From Alistipes sp. (GTDB lineage Bacteria > Bacteroidota > Bacteroidia > Bacteroidales > Rikenellaceae), in the NCBI GenBank assembly GCA_017631255.1, contig JAGBTP010000035.1, positions 1-47,611 on the forward strand: a stretch of 47,611 bases of DNA, read 5' to 3'. Shown here piece by piece: positions 7,575 to 15,128 of the stretch. The translations under genes and the position numbers were made by a program. How positions within the stretch are numbered: position 1 is the stretch's first letter; every line of letters starts with the position of its first letter. Under the pieces are notes generated by a model that searched no databases, had not been told where the DNA came from, and saw only the letters and a list, made by a program, of their open reading frames with translations.

Positions 7575-9012
7575 ACTTGCACCAATTTAGTTTTGAGCCT
7601 ATGCTCTGCGCTATGTCGTTAATAGTCTTACGGTTGGCGACATAGCTTATTGCGAGGTATAGCCCTAAGTAGCAGGCAGCAGCCAGCCACCACGCCACAC
7701 CGAGCCACAGCCATAGCGGCACGATGGCAGCGCCCGTAAGCAGCGACGCGACAAGGGCGGGTGCAACATCTCGGAGCTGCTCGGTGAGCCTATACCCCAA
7801 ATATCGTTGGGCAAGTAGTGCGTTTGTGAGGTAGATGTTTATGTTGCTTACGACCATCGCCACCAGCACACCTGTCATCCCGACGGCAGCACCAGCGAGA
7901 AGCAGCACAACGAGTGCGCCCCACTTATAACACCCCCAGAGCAGCAGCGTGCGGCTGCGCCCGATGGCGGCGATGGCGTAGTAGTTGAAGTTGTAGAGCG
8001 CCGAAAAGAGTCCCCCGACGCACAGCGCCCGAAAGTAGGGCACTGCAGCGCTCCACGGCGTGCCGTAGAGGAGCATAAAGAGGGGGTCGGCGACGAGGGC
8101 GAGCACCACCATAAGCGGAAAGATGAGGGTGGCGGCAATGCGTGTTGTGCGGCGCAGCAGCGTGCGCAGAGAGTCGATATCGCCCTGGCGTGCGGCGAGG
8201 AGTGGGAACATAACCTGACATAGTATCGACGGCAGCGTCATACTTGCCACCTCCTCCATCTTCTTGGCCTGCGTATATAGTCCCGTCTCGGTGGCGGAGA
8301 AGCGGCGGCCTATGACCACGCCCTGAATGTGGGTGCAGACCTCCTGCATCGTGTTGGCAAGGAGTAGGTAGCCGCCATAGGCGAAGAGCTCGCGAAGGCT
8401 GGTAAAGGAGAATGTGAGGGTAGGATGCCAATGCGAGAATAGCCATAGTAACGATGTGGATATCAGTGTATTGACCAACTGCATAGCCACTATGCTCCAC
8501 GCCCCGAAGCCCCGTAGTGCCATAGCTATGGCGACGATGGCGGCGAGCGTGTATGACACGATGTCGGTTATGGCGATACTGCGGAAATCTATTCTCTTGC
8601 GCAGTATCGTGCGTTGCACGAGGGCGAGCGAGCCGATGATGACAACCGTTCCGAGCACGCGCAGCATAGTGCCAAGTGCCTCGATGCGAAAGAAGTGGCC
8701 TATCGCTGGGGCGAGGGCGTATATCAGGGCATAGATGATGAGCGAAAAGAGGATATTCCAATAGAAGATGGTGGCGTAGTCGCGCTCCGAGGGGTCGGGG
8801 CGTTGTATAAGGGCAGCGCCGAAGCCACCGTCGATAACTATCTGTGCCACAGCTACGAAGATGAGAATCATACCCACGCAGCCAAAGTCGCTGGGCGTGA
8901 GCATACGGGCAAGGGCGAGGTTGATGACAAATTGCAACGCCACCGTGCCAACCCTATCCACCGCCGCCCACACCACGCCCTGCGTGGCGCTATGCCTCCT
9001 CGCTGTGGCCAT
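7531..9012 (-). CDS. Wzx-like lipopolysaccharide/oligosaccharide flippase (MOP superfamily)
   Basis: A 493-residue inner-membrane protein with about 12-14 hydrophobic segments. It starts with the family hallmark VVWAAVDRVGTVALQFVINLALARMLTPSD-type segment (residues about 13-42) and contains RTILRKRIDFRSIA, as in the WzxC/TuaB branch. It should flip undecaprenyl-linked glycan units to the periplasm. It is 14 nt downstream of the cyclodeaminase-like gene and overlaps licD at its 3' end. Together with the polymerase and GT4 genes it completes a Wzx/Wzy-style pathway. The substrate cannot be read from sequence. Confidence 0.9.
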   Translation of the reverse strand: MATARRHSATQGVVWAAVDRVGTVALQFVINLALARMLTPSDFGCVGMILIFVAVAQIVIDGGFGAALIQRPDPSERDYATIFYWNILFSLIIYALIYALAPAIGHFFRIEALGTMLRVLGTVVIIGSLALVQRTILRKRIDFRSIAITDIVSYTLAAIVAIAMALRGFGAWSIVAMQLVNTLISTSLLWLFSHWHPTLTFSFTSLRELFAYGGYLLLANTMQEVCTHIQGVVIGRRFSATETGLYTQAKKMEEVASMTLPSILCQVMFPLLAARQGDIDSLRTLLRRTTRIAATLIFPLMVVLALVADPLFMLLYGTPWSAAVPYFRALCVGGLFSALYNFNYYAIAAIGRSRTLLLWGCYKWGALVVLLLAGAAVGMTGVLVAMVVSNINIYLTNALLAQRYLGYRLTEQLRDVAPALVASLLTGAAIVPLWLWLGVAWWLAAACYLGLYLAISYVANRKTINDIAQSIGSKLNWCKYDRERAQRCASGEV

Positions 9013-9026
9013 AGTGTGTGCCGTCG

Positions 9027-9932
9027 TTAGAGCATATCGTAGATGCGCGAGGCGTAGAGCACATCGTGCAGTCCGAGGCCTATGTTGTACGAGAGTATGC
9101 GTTCGGTGTCGCTCTCACGCCCTGGTGTCGCACCCTTGAGCACCTCCTCGAATTGGTGGAACTCACGAAAGCGGTCGAAGTACTTGAACGAGCGTATGTG
9201 GTCGGCATCGTCGGCATACACCTTATCGAAGGTGGTGTCACAGTTCTGGAAGCCACGCGTGTGTACGGGCACCACGAGCACCCCCGCCTTGAAGAGACGC
9301 TCATCCTCGACGATGAGCCCCTGAGCATCCGTTATGCACGACACCACGACATCGGCGCCGCTAACAAGCTCCTCCGCCGTATCGACAATCGTAAAGCGCA
9401 CCCCCGCCTCTCTGACAAACTCCTCGGCAAACCTCTCAGCTTGCTCCTTGTATCTTAGGAGTCGGATGTCGAGCACCTCGTTGCGGCATATCGCAAGCAG
9501 GCAGCGTAGCGTTGCGCGTGCCGTACTACCGAGGCCAATGAAGGCGTAGCAGCGTGCTGTGCTGACGCGCAGACTCTTAATCGCCGAAGCTGCTACGGCA
9601 CCTGTACGCATCGCCGTAATCCAGTCGGCGTCGACGAGGGCCAGCAGCTCGCCACTTTCGGCATCGAAGAGCATTAGGTCGCTCCTGAGTGCTGGCTTGC
9701 GACTCACGATGCGCGACACCACCTTAACCCCGAATCGGCGGTAGGATGCAGGTAGCAGGCAGGGCATCGTGGTGAAGAAGTCGTTGCCCGACGGGTGTAC
9801 CGATATCTTGGCCGGCAGCTGGCACTCGCTCTTGAGCATAAAGGCATCGCGCACCCACTCCACACACTTTTCGGGGCTGATGTTGAGCCCCACAATCTCT
9901 TGATTTACAATCCTCCTCATATCCCGACGCAC
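9027..9932 (-). CDS. Ornithine cyclodeaminase / mu-crystallin family oxidoreductase
   Basis: A 301-residue NAD(P)-dependent enzyme of the OCD/mu-crystallin/alanine dehydrogenase fold. Visible landmarks are the substrate-binding Lys in RFGVKVVSR (K70), the family signature AMRTGAVAASAIK (107-119), the Rossmann turn FIGLGSTARATL (131-142), and an Asp-rich C-terminal stretch. Family members act on amino or imino acids (ornithine, alanine, SbnB-type condensation products). Inside this glycan operon it may make or consume an unusual amino acid attached to the polymer, but that is inference. A Met at residue 5 is an alternative start. Upstream lies a 25-bp repeat array that separates it from the fusion gene. 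Confidence 0.8.
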   Translation of the reverse strand: MRRDMRRIVNQEIVGLNISPEKCVEWVRDAFMLKSECQLPAKISVHPSGNDFFTTMPCLLPASYRRFGVKVVSRIVSRKPALRSDLMLFDAESGELLALVDADWITAMRTGAVAASAIKSLRVSTARCYAFIGLGSTARATLRCLLAICRNEVLDIRLLRYKEQAERFAEEFVREAGVRFTIVDTAEELVSGADVVVSCITDAQGLIVEDERLFKAGVLVVPVHTRGFQNCDTTFDKVYADDADHIRSFKYFDRFREFHQFEEVLKGATPGRESDTERILSYNIGLGLHDVLYASRIYDML

Positions 9933-10021
9933 GATGTTTTGGTTTTCGGCCCTTGCCGAAGTTTTAGCTCTCCGCCCTTGCCGATGTTTTGGTTTTCGGC
10001 CCAGCCGAAATGTATGGTTTT
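9931..10021. repeat. 25-bp imperfect tandem repeat in the operon spacer
   Basis: Three adjacent units at 9947-9971, 9972-9996 and 9997-10021, plus a half unit at 9931-9946, fill almost the whole spacer between two co-directional genes. Each unit begins with a cggccc..gccga-type segment and ends in gttttggtttt or a close variant. The 21-bp stretches at 9932-9952 and 9982-10002 are identical. Its place inside an operon suggests expansion by slippage in a leader or spacer. No function is evident. Confidence 0.75.
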
Positions 10022-10027
10022 ACGCCC

Positions 10028-11845
10028 TTAGCACATAGTGCGCAGCGCCTCGACAAGACGATGGTTGTCGTTGCGGTCACGCACAGCAAGGCGTATGAAG
10101 TTCCTACCGCCGAATGCCGCCTTTGTCGAGCAGTCCTTGATGAGGATGTCGTAGCGGGCAAGCAGGTCGACAGAGAGCTGCGTAGCGGTGATGCTGTCGG
10201 AGATGACCTCGCAGAGGAAGTAGTTGGCCTGCGACGGTATCACGCGCAGGTAGGGTATCTCGCTAAGTTCGGCGAAGAAGAGTGCCCTCTCCTCACGGAA
10301 GAGGCGGCAGGCACGCAGGTAGTCGCCGTGGTACTTCTCGTATATCTGCATATAGAACTCGCCGAACGAGTTGATATTCCAGATGGCCACCTCCCTCTTC
10401 ATACGGGCGATGAGCTCGGTGTTGCCGCTTGCCAGCACGCCAAGACGGAAGCCTGGCACGCCGTACGACTTCGAGATGCTCTTAACCACGCATAGGTGTG
10501 GGTTGGCCGCAAGCAACGCATCGACGAGCAGCGAGAACTCACCCTCGACATCGACAAAGTCGACGAACGACTCGTCCACCACGAAGCCTATGCCTCGCTC
10601 CTTGGTCCAGGCGACGAGGTCGAGTAAGTCGTTGTACGGTATGTAGTTACCCGAAGGGTTGTCGGGGTTGATGATTAGGAGTGTGTCGATGGCCTTGTCG
10701 GCATAGAAGCGCTTGATGTCGGCAGCGCTATACTGCATCGTATCGCTCTCAGGCAGGTAGGCAACAATATCCTCCTTGGCTGCTCTGTTGGGGTACTCCT
10801 CGAAGGTAGGGAAGGCGACGCCCATCCTGCCAGCGTGGTTCTCCATATATAGCTTGATAAGCTCGGCAGCGCCGTTACCCACGACGATATGTTGCTGTGC
10901 CACACCGAAATACTTAGCTGCCAAGAGACTATTTACGCGCATACCCGAGGGGTACTCACGCAGGAGCGTGTCGAAGCTACTCTTAATCTCGTCGACCATC
11001 TGCTGCGGTGGGAAGTAGGGGTTGACCAGATAGCAAAAGTCGAGCAGACGGGGGTAGCGCCAGTAGCCGCCAAAGCGTGAGGCGATGGCACGATAGCGCT
11101 CCGCATCGCTGCGTGCGAAGATGCTCGAGGCGATGTCGAGGTCCTGAATATCGTCAATCTCGTACCACTTCTGGCCATCGAGGGGCAGCGCCCTGAGGGG
11201 CGAGTCGTCGAGCAGTGTGATGACCTTGAGCACCTGCTCGTAGTACTCGTTGTTGCCCAGCGCGTGGCAGTACGCCTCGAGGAAGGGGACATAGTGCGTC
11301 GCCGAGAACTCCTTGCTGAACTTGTAGATGTTGACGGTTTTGTAGTATGAGTCGATGTCGGCATAGCAGAACTGCTTACGCGAGTAGAAGTTCACGATGC
11401 GGCGCTCCTCGTCGAGTGTCACCACGGTGCCATCCATCCAGCTCTCGTACTTATCGACGAGTGCAAGGTTTGGGTACTCATCGTCGACTATGTGCCTGAG
11501 CACACGAGGCTCGTAGATGAGGTCCGACTCGAGGAGCAGCGTGTCGTCGGCAAGGAGGTAGTCCTTGGCGAGGTAGAGCGAGTAGATGTTGTTGGTCTTG
11601 TCGTAGACGCTGTTCTCGACATAGACAATCTCCATACCCTTGTAGCTTTGGCCCACCCACTCACGGACATTTTCGGCCTTGTAGCCCACCACGAGCACCA
11701 CGCGATCTATGCCCACCTCGGACAGAGCGTCGAGCGCACGATTTATCAGGCGCGTGCCATTTACCTCGAGCATACACTTGGTGTTGTTGTTTGTAAGCTC
11801 ACCAAGCCTACGCCCCATACCTGCTGCCAATATTATTGCTTGCAT
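10028..11845 (-). CDS. Nucleotidyltransferase-aminotransferase fusion (PntC-AEPT/LicC-like)
   Basis: A 605-residue two-domain enzyme. Residues 1-240 are a sugar-phosphate-type nucleotidyltransferase close to LicC: ILAAGMGRRL (5-14), the Lys of NTKCML (K23), ESDLIYEP (106-113), and the YEIDDIQDLDIA end block (228-239) seen in phosphocholine cytidylyltransferases. Residues about 265-605 are a fold-type I class I/II aminotransferase with INPDNPSG (392-399), Asp424 in VVDESF, PLP lysine K459 in SISKSYG, and GFRLG (465-469). This domain order matches the published PntC-AEPT fusion, which makes and CMP-activates 2-aminoethylphosphonate. LicD in the same operon could transfer the product. No PEP mutase or phosphonopyruvate decarboxylase lies in the window, so CDP-choline-like or amino-alcohol chemistry remains possible. 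Confidence 0.85.
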   Translation of the reverse strand: MQAIILAAGMGRRLGELTNNNTKCMLEVNGTRLINRALDALSEVGIDRVVLVVGYKAENVREWVGQSYKGMEIVYVENSVYDKTNNIYSLYLAKDYLLADDTLLLESDLIYEPRVLRHIVDDEYPNLALVDKYESWMDGTVVTLDEERRIVNFYSRKQFCYADIDSYYKTVNIYKFSKEFSATHYVPFLEAYCHALGNNEYYEQVLKVITLLDDSPLRALPLDGQKWYEIDDIQDLDIASSIFARSDAERYRAIASRFGGYWRYPRLLDFCYLVNPYFPPQQMVDEIKSSFDTLLREYPSGMRVNSLLAAKYFGVAQQHIVVGNGAAELIKLYMENHAGRMGVAFPTFEEYPNRAAKEDIVAYLPESDTMQYSAADIKRFYADKAIDTLLIINPDNPSGNYIPYNDLLDLVAWTKERGIGFVVDESFVDFVDVEGEFSLLVDALLAANPHLCVVKSISKSYGVPGFRLGVLASGNTELIARMKREVAIWNINSFGEFYMQIYEKYHGDYLRACRLFREERALFFAELSEIPYLRVIPSQANYFLCEVISDSITATQLSVDLLARYDILIKDCSTKAAFGGRNFIRLAVRDRNDNHRLVEALRTMC

Positions 11846-11914
11846 ATCGTTGTAAGTAGTTATGTTTTAGTTTCTTAATTTTCACTTTGTGTTGCGTTGC
11901 GCCTCTTTGCATCG

Positions 11915-13075
11915 CTATATCTGCATCCTATCGGCCAGGCGTTGCAGGCGTCTAAAGCCACCCTTGGCCTCGAAGTGCGTGGCACGACCTATGGCCCTTG
12001 CTGCGCGTTTTATGCTATTTTCCTCGTCAGCACCCGCCACGAGGCTCACACCTATCGTAACCACTATGCCCATCGTCACCACAATGTATAGCTGCACCTC
12101 GATAGAGGCCCCCAGCTGCCAGGCGAACCACTGCGCCGCCACCACAACGATGTTGAGTGCCACGATGGCGAGCGTCGTGCCCGAATGTGAGTAGCCCATC
12201 TCGAGAAAGAGGTGGTGCAGGTGTGTTCTGTCGGCACGCAGGGGCGATGTTCCGCGCAGGAGGCGCCCCGCCATAACCCTGAGCGTGTCGAAGACAGGTA
12301 TTGCAACAACGGCCAGCACAAAGGCCACGACACCGAAGCTCGGACCTATGCCCTGCACAATATGGCTCTCGTAACCGAGGGTGTTGACCACAAAGGAGGC
12401 CATCACCACGCCCATCACCATCGTGCCGCCGTCGCCTATAAACATCTTCGACGCCCCGCCGAAGAGGTTGTGAAAGAGAAAGGGCAGCAGCGCACCTATG
12501 GTCACCGTAGCGAGGATAAGCATTGGCATATCGCCCACACGGTAGAAGAGCAGGCCAAACGCTATGCTTGCCATAATCACCAGCGTCGACGATAGTCCGT
12601 TTACGCCGTCAACGAGGTTTATGGCGTTTATTATGCCCACCGCCGCCACCACCGTAAGCGGTATGGCCACCACCGAGGCAATGCCCTCCACACCCCAGAG
12701 GCTGTGCAACGAGTTGATGGTTGTGTGCGAGGAGAAGATCAGTAGCAGCACCACGCCCACCTCAATGGCGAGGCGTAGCCACGGCTCAAGGTCGAGGATG
12801 TCGTCCATCGTGCCGGTGTAGAGCATTATCACCATTGCCGCCACAAGGCTCAGGGGCGAGAGACACCCTGCGTAGCTGCACGCTATGCAGGCACCGAGTG
12901 CTATGCCGAAGAATACCGCCACACCGCCCAATACGGGTACGGGGTATCGTTGTAACTTGCGGGCATTGGGGTTGTCGACGATGTTCTTCATCAGTGCAAT
13001 CTTCACCAAGCGTGGATGAATCCACATCACCGCCGCTATTGACGATACAAGTGCGATAGGTATCACAGCTATCAT
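11915..13075 (-). CDS. MraY/WecA-type polyprenyl-phosphate phosphoglycosyltransferase
   Basis: An integral membrane enzyme that should move a GlcNAc- or similar sugar-1-phosphate onto undecaprenyl phosphate to start a surface glycan. Seen in order: VDNPNARKLQRYPVPVLGG after TM1, TGTMDDILDLEPWLRL (the Asp-Asp motif), INLVDGVNGLSS, FIGDGGTMVMG, and RTHLHHLFLEMGYSH near the end. I chose the ATG at 13075 because it places TM1 as in WecA and has aggag just upstream. In-frame ATGs at 13126 and 13312 would add a charged 17-residue lead or an 79-residue lead rich in PTEH repeats, which looks like translated tandem-repeat DNA. It is the first gene of the operon, and the gap to the fusion gene is 69 nt. 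Confidence 0.88.
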   Translation of the reverse strand: MIAVIPIALVSSIAAVMWIHPRLVKIALMKNIVDNPNARKLQRYPVPVLGGVAVFFGIALGACIACSYAGCLSPLSLVAAMVIMLYTGTMDDILDLEPWLRLAIEVGVVLLLIFSSHTTINSLHSLWGVEGIASVVAIPLTVVAAVGIINAINLVDGVNGLSSTLVIMASIAFGLLFYRVGDMPMLILATVTIGALLPFLFHNLFGGASKMFIGDGGTMVMGVVMASFVVNTLGYESHIVQGIGPSFGVVAFVLAVVAIPVFDTLRVMAGRLLRGTSPLRADRTHLHHLFLEMGYSHSGTTLAIVALNIVVVAAQWFAWQLGASIEVQLYIVVTMGIVVTIGVSLVAGADEENSIKRAARAIGRATHFEAKGGFRRLQRLADRMQI

Positions 13076-13216
13076 ACTCTCCTGTTTTGATAGTAACTCC
13101 TCTTTTCTTTCGGTTTGTTCTGCCATCTGTTCTGCCTGCGTGGCGTGCAGATGCAGCATTGTCCAACGATGTGATAAGGAGCGTGTCCGTCGAGGGGCTA
13201 TCCATCGGACGCTATC

Positions 13217-13290
13217 CGTCGGGTGTTCCGTCGGGTGTTCCGTCGGGTGTTCCATCGGTGGGTCCATCTGGTGTTCCATCGGTGGGTCCG
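13217..13290. repeat. 12-bp tandem repeat in the leader of the glycan operon
   Basis: About six units of a 12-bp motif (cgtcgggtgttc and variants such as catcggtgggtc) run head to tail. The first three copies (13217-13252) are identical and later ones are diverged. Because 12 is a multiple of three, both strands stay open and give low-complexity peptides. It lies between the predicted promoter (13405-13435) and the preferred start codon of the phosphoglycosyltransferase, so it would be transcribed as leader RNA. Confidence 0.8.
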
Positions 13291-13404
13291 TTGGGGGCGT
13301 CTGGCTATCCATCGGGTGCTGCCCATCGCCCTCTGCTCGTTGGACGCTATCGGTCGGATGTTGAACCCTTGTTAGGCCTTTGGGTCTAAGAGCTACTACC
13401 AGAG

Positions 13405-13435
13405 CAAATATAAGAAAAACTTTCGGGGCATCAAA
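13405..13435 (-). promoter_or_regulatory. Bacteroidota promoter for the surface-glycan operon
   Basis: On the minus strand, TTTG (13435-13432) is followed by exactly 19 nt and TATATTTG (13412-13405), a full match to the Bacteroidota -33/-7 consensus TTTG-N19-TAnnTTTG. Transcription would begin near 13398, giving a leader of about 320 nt to the start at 13075, or about 270 nt to the ATG at 13126. No other strong promoter is visible before the cluster ends at 2579, so it may drive all nine genes. Confidence 0.7.
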
Positions 13436-13490
13436 ACAATTTTATTGTTTTTAGCCCTCCGCCCCTATCAAACTCACGGACTTGCCATAG

Positions 13491-13559
13491 TAGTGCTTCA
13501 GGTTTTCGCACCGTAGTACTTCAGGTTTTCGCACCGTAGTGCTTGTTGCATCCTCACCG
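13491..13559. repeat. 23-bp tandem repeat, three units
   Basis: Units at 13491-13513, 13514-13536 and 13537-13559. The first two differ at one base; the third shares its ends (tagtgctt and caccg) but has a changed middle. A further partial tagtgcttg follows at 13560. No open frame of gene character spans it. Confidence 0.75.
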
Positions 13560-13587
13560 TAGTGCTTGCGACCTTGCCTCATCCCCG

Positions 13588-13688
13588 CCCACGGGTTTGT
13601 TGCCATAGTGCACACGACAAGGCTCACTCTACCCACGGGTTTGTTGCCATAGTGTACACGACAATGCTCACTCTACCCACGGGTTTCC
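13588..13688. repeat. 44-bp tandem repeat, two units plus a partial third
   Basis: Units at 13588-13631 and 13632-13675 differ at only a few bases, and a third begins at 13676 (cccacgggttt) and stops after about 12 bases. There are no spacers between units, so this is a tandem duplication and not a CRISPR. It lies in the gene-free stretch upstream of the glycan operon promoter. Confidence 0.75.
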
Positions 13689-13770
13689 TAAAGCCGTGCT
13701 CACGGACCACGCTTGCTTATCACTATGGCGAGCTATGCGAATATCGTGCCTAATGCCCCGTCCCCAAACG

Positions 13771-13808
13771 AAATGAGCCTATCCAACCACCGTCGGATAG
13801 ACCCATTT
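13771..13808. terminator. Hairpin downstream of the amidohydrolase gene, possible terminator
   Basis: Arms at 13771-13784 and 13795-13808 (14 positions, 12 paired) enclose a 10-nt loop. It lies about 175 nt beyond the stop of the last gene of the ten-gene minus-strand operon and upstream of the next operon's promoter, a sensible place to end transcription. The tail on the minus strand has only a short T run, so intrinsic termination is uncertain. Confidence 0.4.
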
Positions 13809-13865
13809 TGTTCAATATTGCTTGCCGTACTTCACTCCTGTCGGCTATGTTTTGCCCCATTATTT

Positions 13866-13951
13866 CGCGCCTACCCGTGCTTATGAATGGAGGTAGGTCT
13901 CAGTAGGTCGCGCCTACCCGTGCTTATGAATGGAGGTAGGTTTCAGTAGGT
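13866..13951. repeat. 43-bp tandem repeat, two units with internal inverted repeat
   Basis: Units begin at 13866 and 13909 and are nearly identical until they diverge in the last few bases of the second. Each contains cctacc and ggtagg as an inverted pair around a 16-nt loop, so each can fold. This is the third distinct tandem array in the 907-bp gap 13076-13982. I see no gene in that gap. Confidence 0.75.
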
Positions 13952-13982
13952 CGTGCGTTCAGCACCACGATATGCCCACTCG

Positions 13983-15125
13983 CTACGCTATGCGGTGCGA
14001 GGTGCTTTCGGGCGTGAGCCTTAGATTATGCAGGTCGGCACCCTCGATGACCACCAGGCCAGGGGCTTTGCCAACCTCCAATGAGCCCTTTCTATCCTCC
14101 ACGCCGAGGGCGATAGCGCCGTTGAGAGTGGCGTAGGTGAGGAGCTCGTTAAGTGGCACATCGTCAATGAGTTTGAGGTTGTCGAGTAGTGAGAGCGTGC
14201 GTGCCGAGGCCAGCGAGTCGCTACCTATGGTTATGCGCGCACCCACGATGCGGAGCATCGCAACAGGAGGTGTCAAGCGCGAGATATACCTATTCGACTC
14301 AGGGCACAATACCCAGCTCGCATTTGCAACCGCACCCTCCACACGCTGCACATCCTCCGCCGTTGCCATAGTGTTGTGGACGAGCAGCACACGCCTATCT
14401 TGTGTCGCACCCTCGGATAGTGCCTCCGCAACCCTTCGTGCGGGGCTGCCGTAGTGCAGGAAGTCGCACTCCCAGCCCATACGCGCGTACCACTCGGCAA
14501 GGGCGCCGCTATGGTTAAATAGTGCCGCCTCGTTCTCCGACTCAAGGAAGTGGAGCGAAAGCAGGCCGCCATTGCGCTGGCATATTTTCAGAAACGGAGC
14601 ATCCTGCACCGAGTATGTCGAGTGTGGTGTCACCGTGCTACGCGTGTGGCGTGATGCCATAGCGAAGTGCGCCTCGGTATCGCGATTATTGAGTCCAAAG
14701 AACTCAAACATAGTGTGATACTCGATTTTCGACTTGGCCTTCACGCCCATCACCAGCTCGTCGTTGGCGATGTCGGCCACCACCTCCACGCCCTCCTGCC
14801 ACATCAGCGCATCGGCAACCTCGGCGGCACGAATACGCCTATCGTCGGTAAAGCCACCACGCACCGCACCTATGGCACGGGCAAAGCCGCCATAGCCAAG
14901 ACCCTCCTCTATTGCCCCCTTGAGGTAGGACAACTCGAGGTGGCAGTGGGCATTGACCATACCAGGGATAAGGATGCCGGGGTGGAACTCCACGCTCGCC
15001 GTAGCATCGAGTGCTGTGGTGTGCCAGATGCTGGTAATGAGGCCGTTGCCGTCGACCTCGACGATGATATCGCGCTCGAGCTTGCCCCCGATAAGCGCAT
15101 AGTGCGAGGCTATTCGTCTCCTCAT
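13983..15125 (-). CDS. Amidohydrolase family protein (TRZ/ATZ-type deaminase or hydrolase)
   Basis: A 380-residue metal-dependent hydrolase of the cytosine-deaminase-like amidohydrolase superfamily. Metal and catalytic landmarks are NAHCHLELS (His60 and His62), TPHSTYSV, LSLHFLESENE, VHNTMAT and GSDSLAS near the C-terminus, with an N-terminal beta segment GILIPGMVNAH as in the ATZ/TRZ group. That group deaminates or dechlorinates N-heterocycles and includes aminofutalosine and S-adenosylhomocysteine deaminases. No menaquinone gene lies nearby to choose among them. It is the last gene of the long minus-strand run, 3 nt after the DUF4296 gene, and is probably cytoplasmic. Confidence 0.85.
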   Translation of the reverse strand: MRRRIASHYALIGGKLERDIIVEVDGNGLITSIWHTTALDATASVEFHPGILIPGMVNAHCHLELSYLKGAIEEGLGYGGFARAIGAVRGGFTDDRRIRAAEVADALMWQEGVEVVADIANDELVMGVKAKSKIEYHTMFEFFGLNNRDTEAHFAMASRHTRSTVTPHSTYSVQDAPFLKICQRNGGLLSLHFLESENEAALFNHSGALAEWYARMGWECDFLHYGSPARRVAEALSEGATQDRRVLLVHNTMATAEDVQRVEGAVANASWVLCPESNRYISRLTPPVAMLRIVGARITIGSDSLASARTLSLLDNLKLIDDVPLNELLTYATLNGAIALGVEDRKGSLEVGKAPGLVVIEGADLHNLRLTPESTSHRIA

Positions 15126-15128
15126 ACG

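Noticed and set aside
13126-13312. N-terminal extension of the phosphoglycosyltransferase
   Set aside because: It reads as translated 12-bp repeat DNA (PTEH units), absent from the family, and the open frame is a consequence of the repeat period.
13451-13753. Small open frames on both strands in the repeat-rich gap
   Set aside because: They are composed of the tandem repeats themselves and end arbitrarily; no start signal or family resemblance.
13491-13951. Possible CRISPR array
   Set aside because: The repeats are directly adjacent with no unique spacers, the three arrays have unrelated units, and no cas genes are present.
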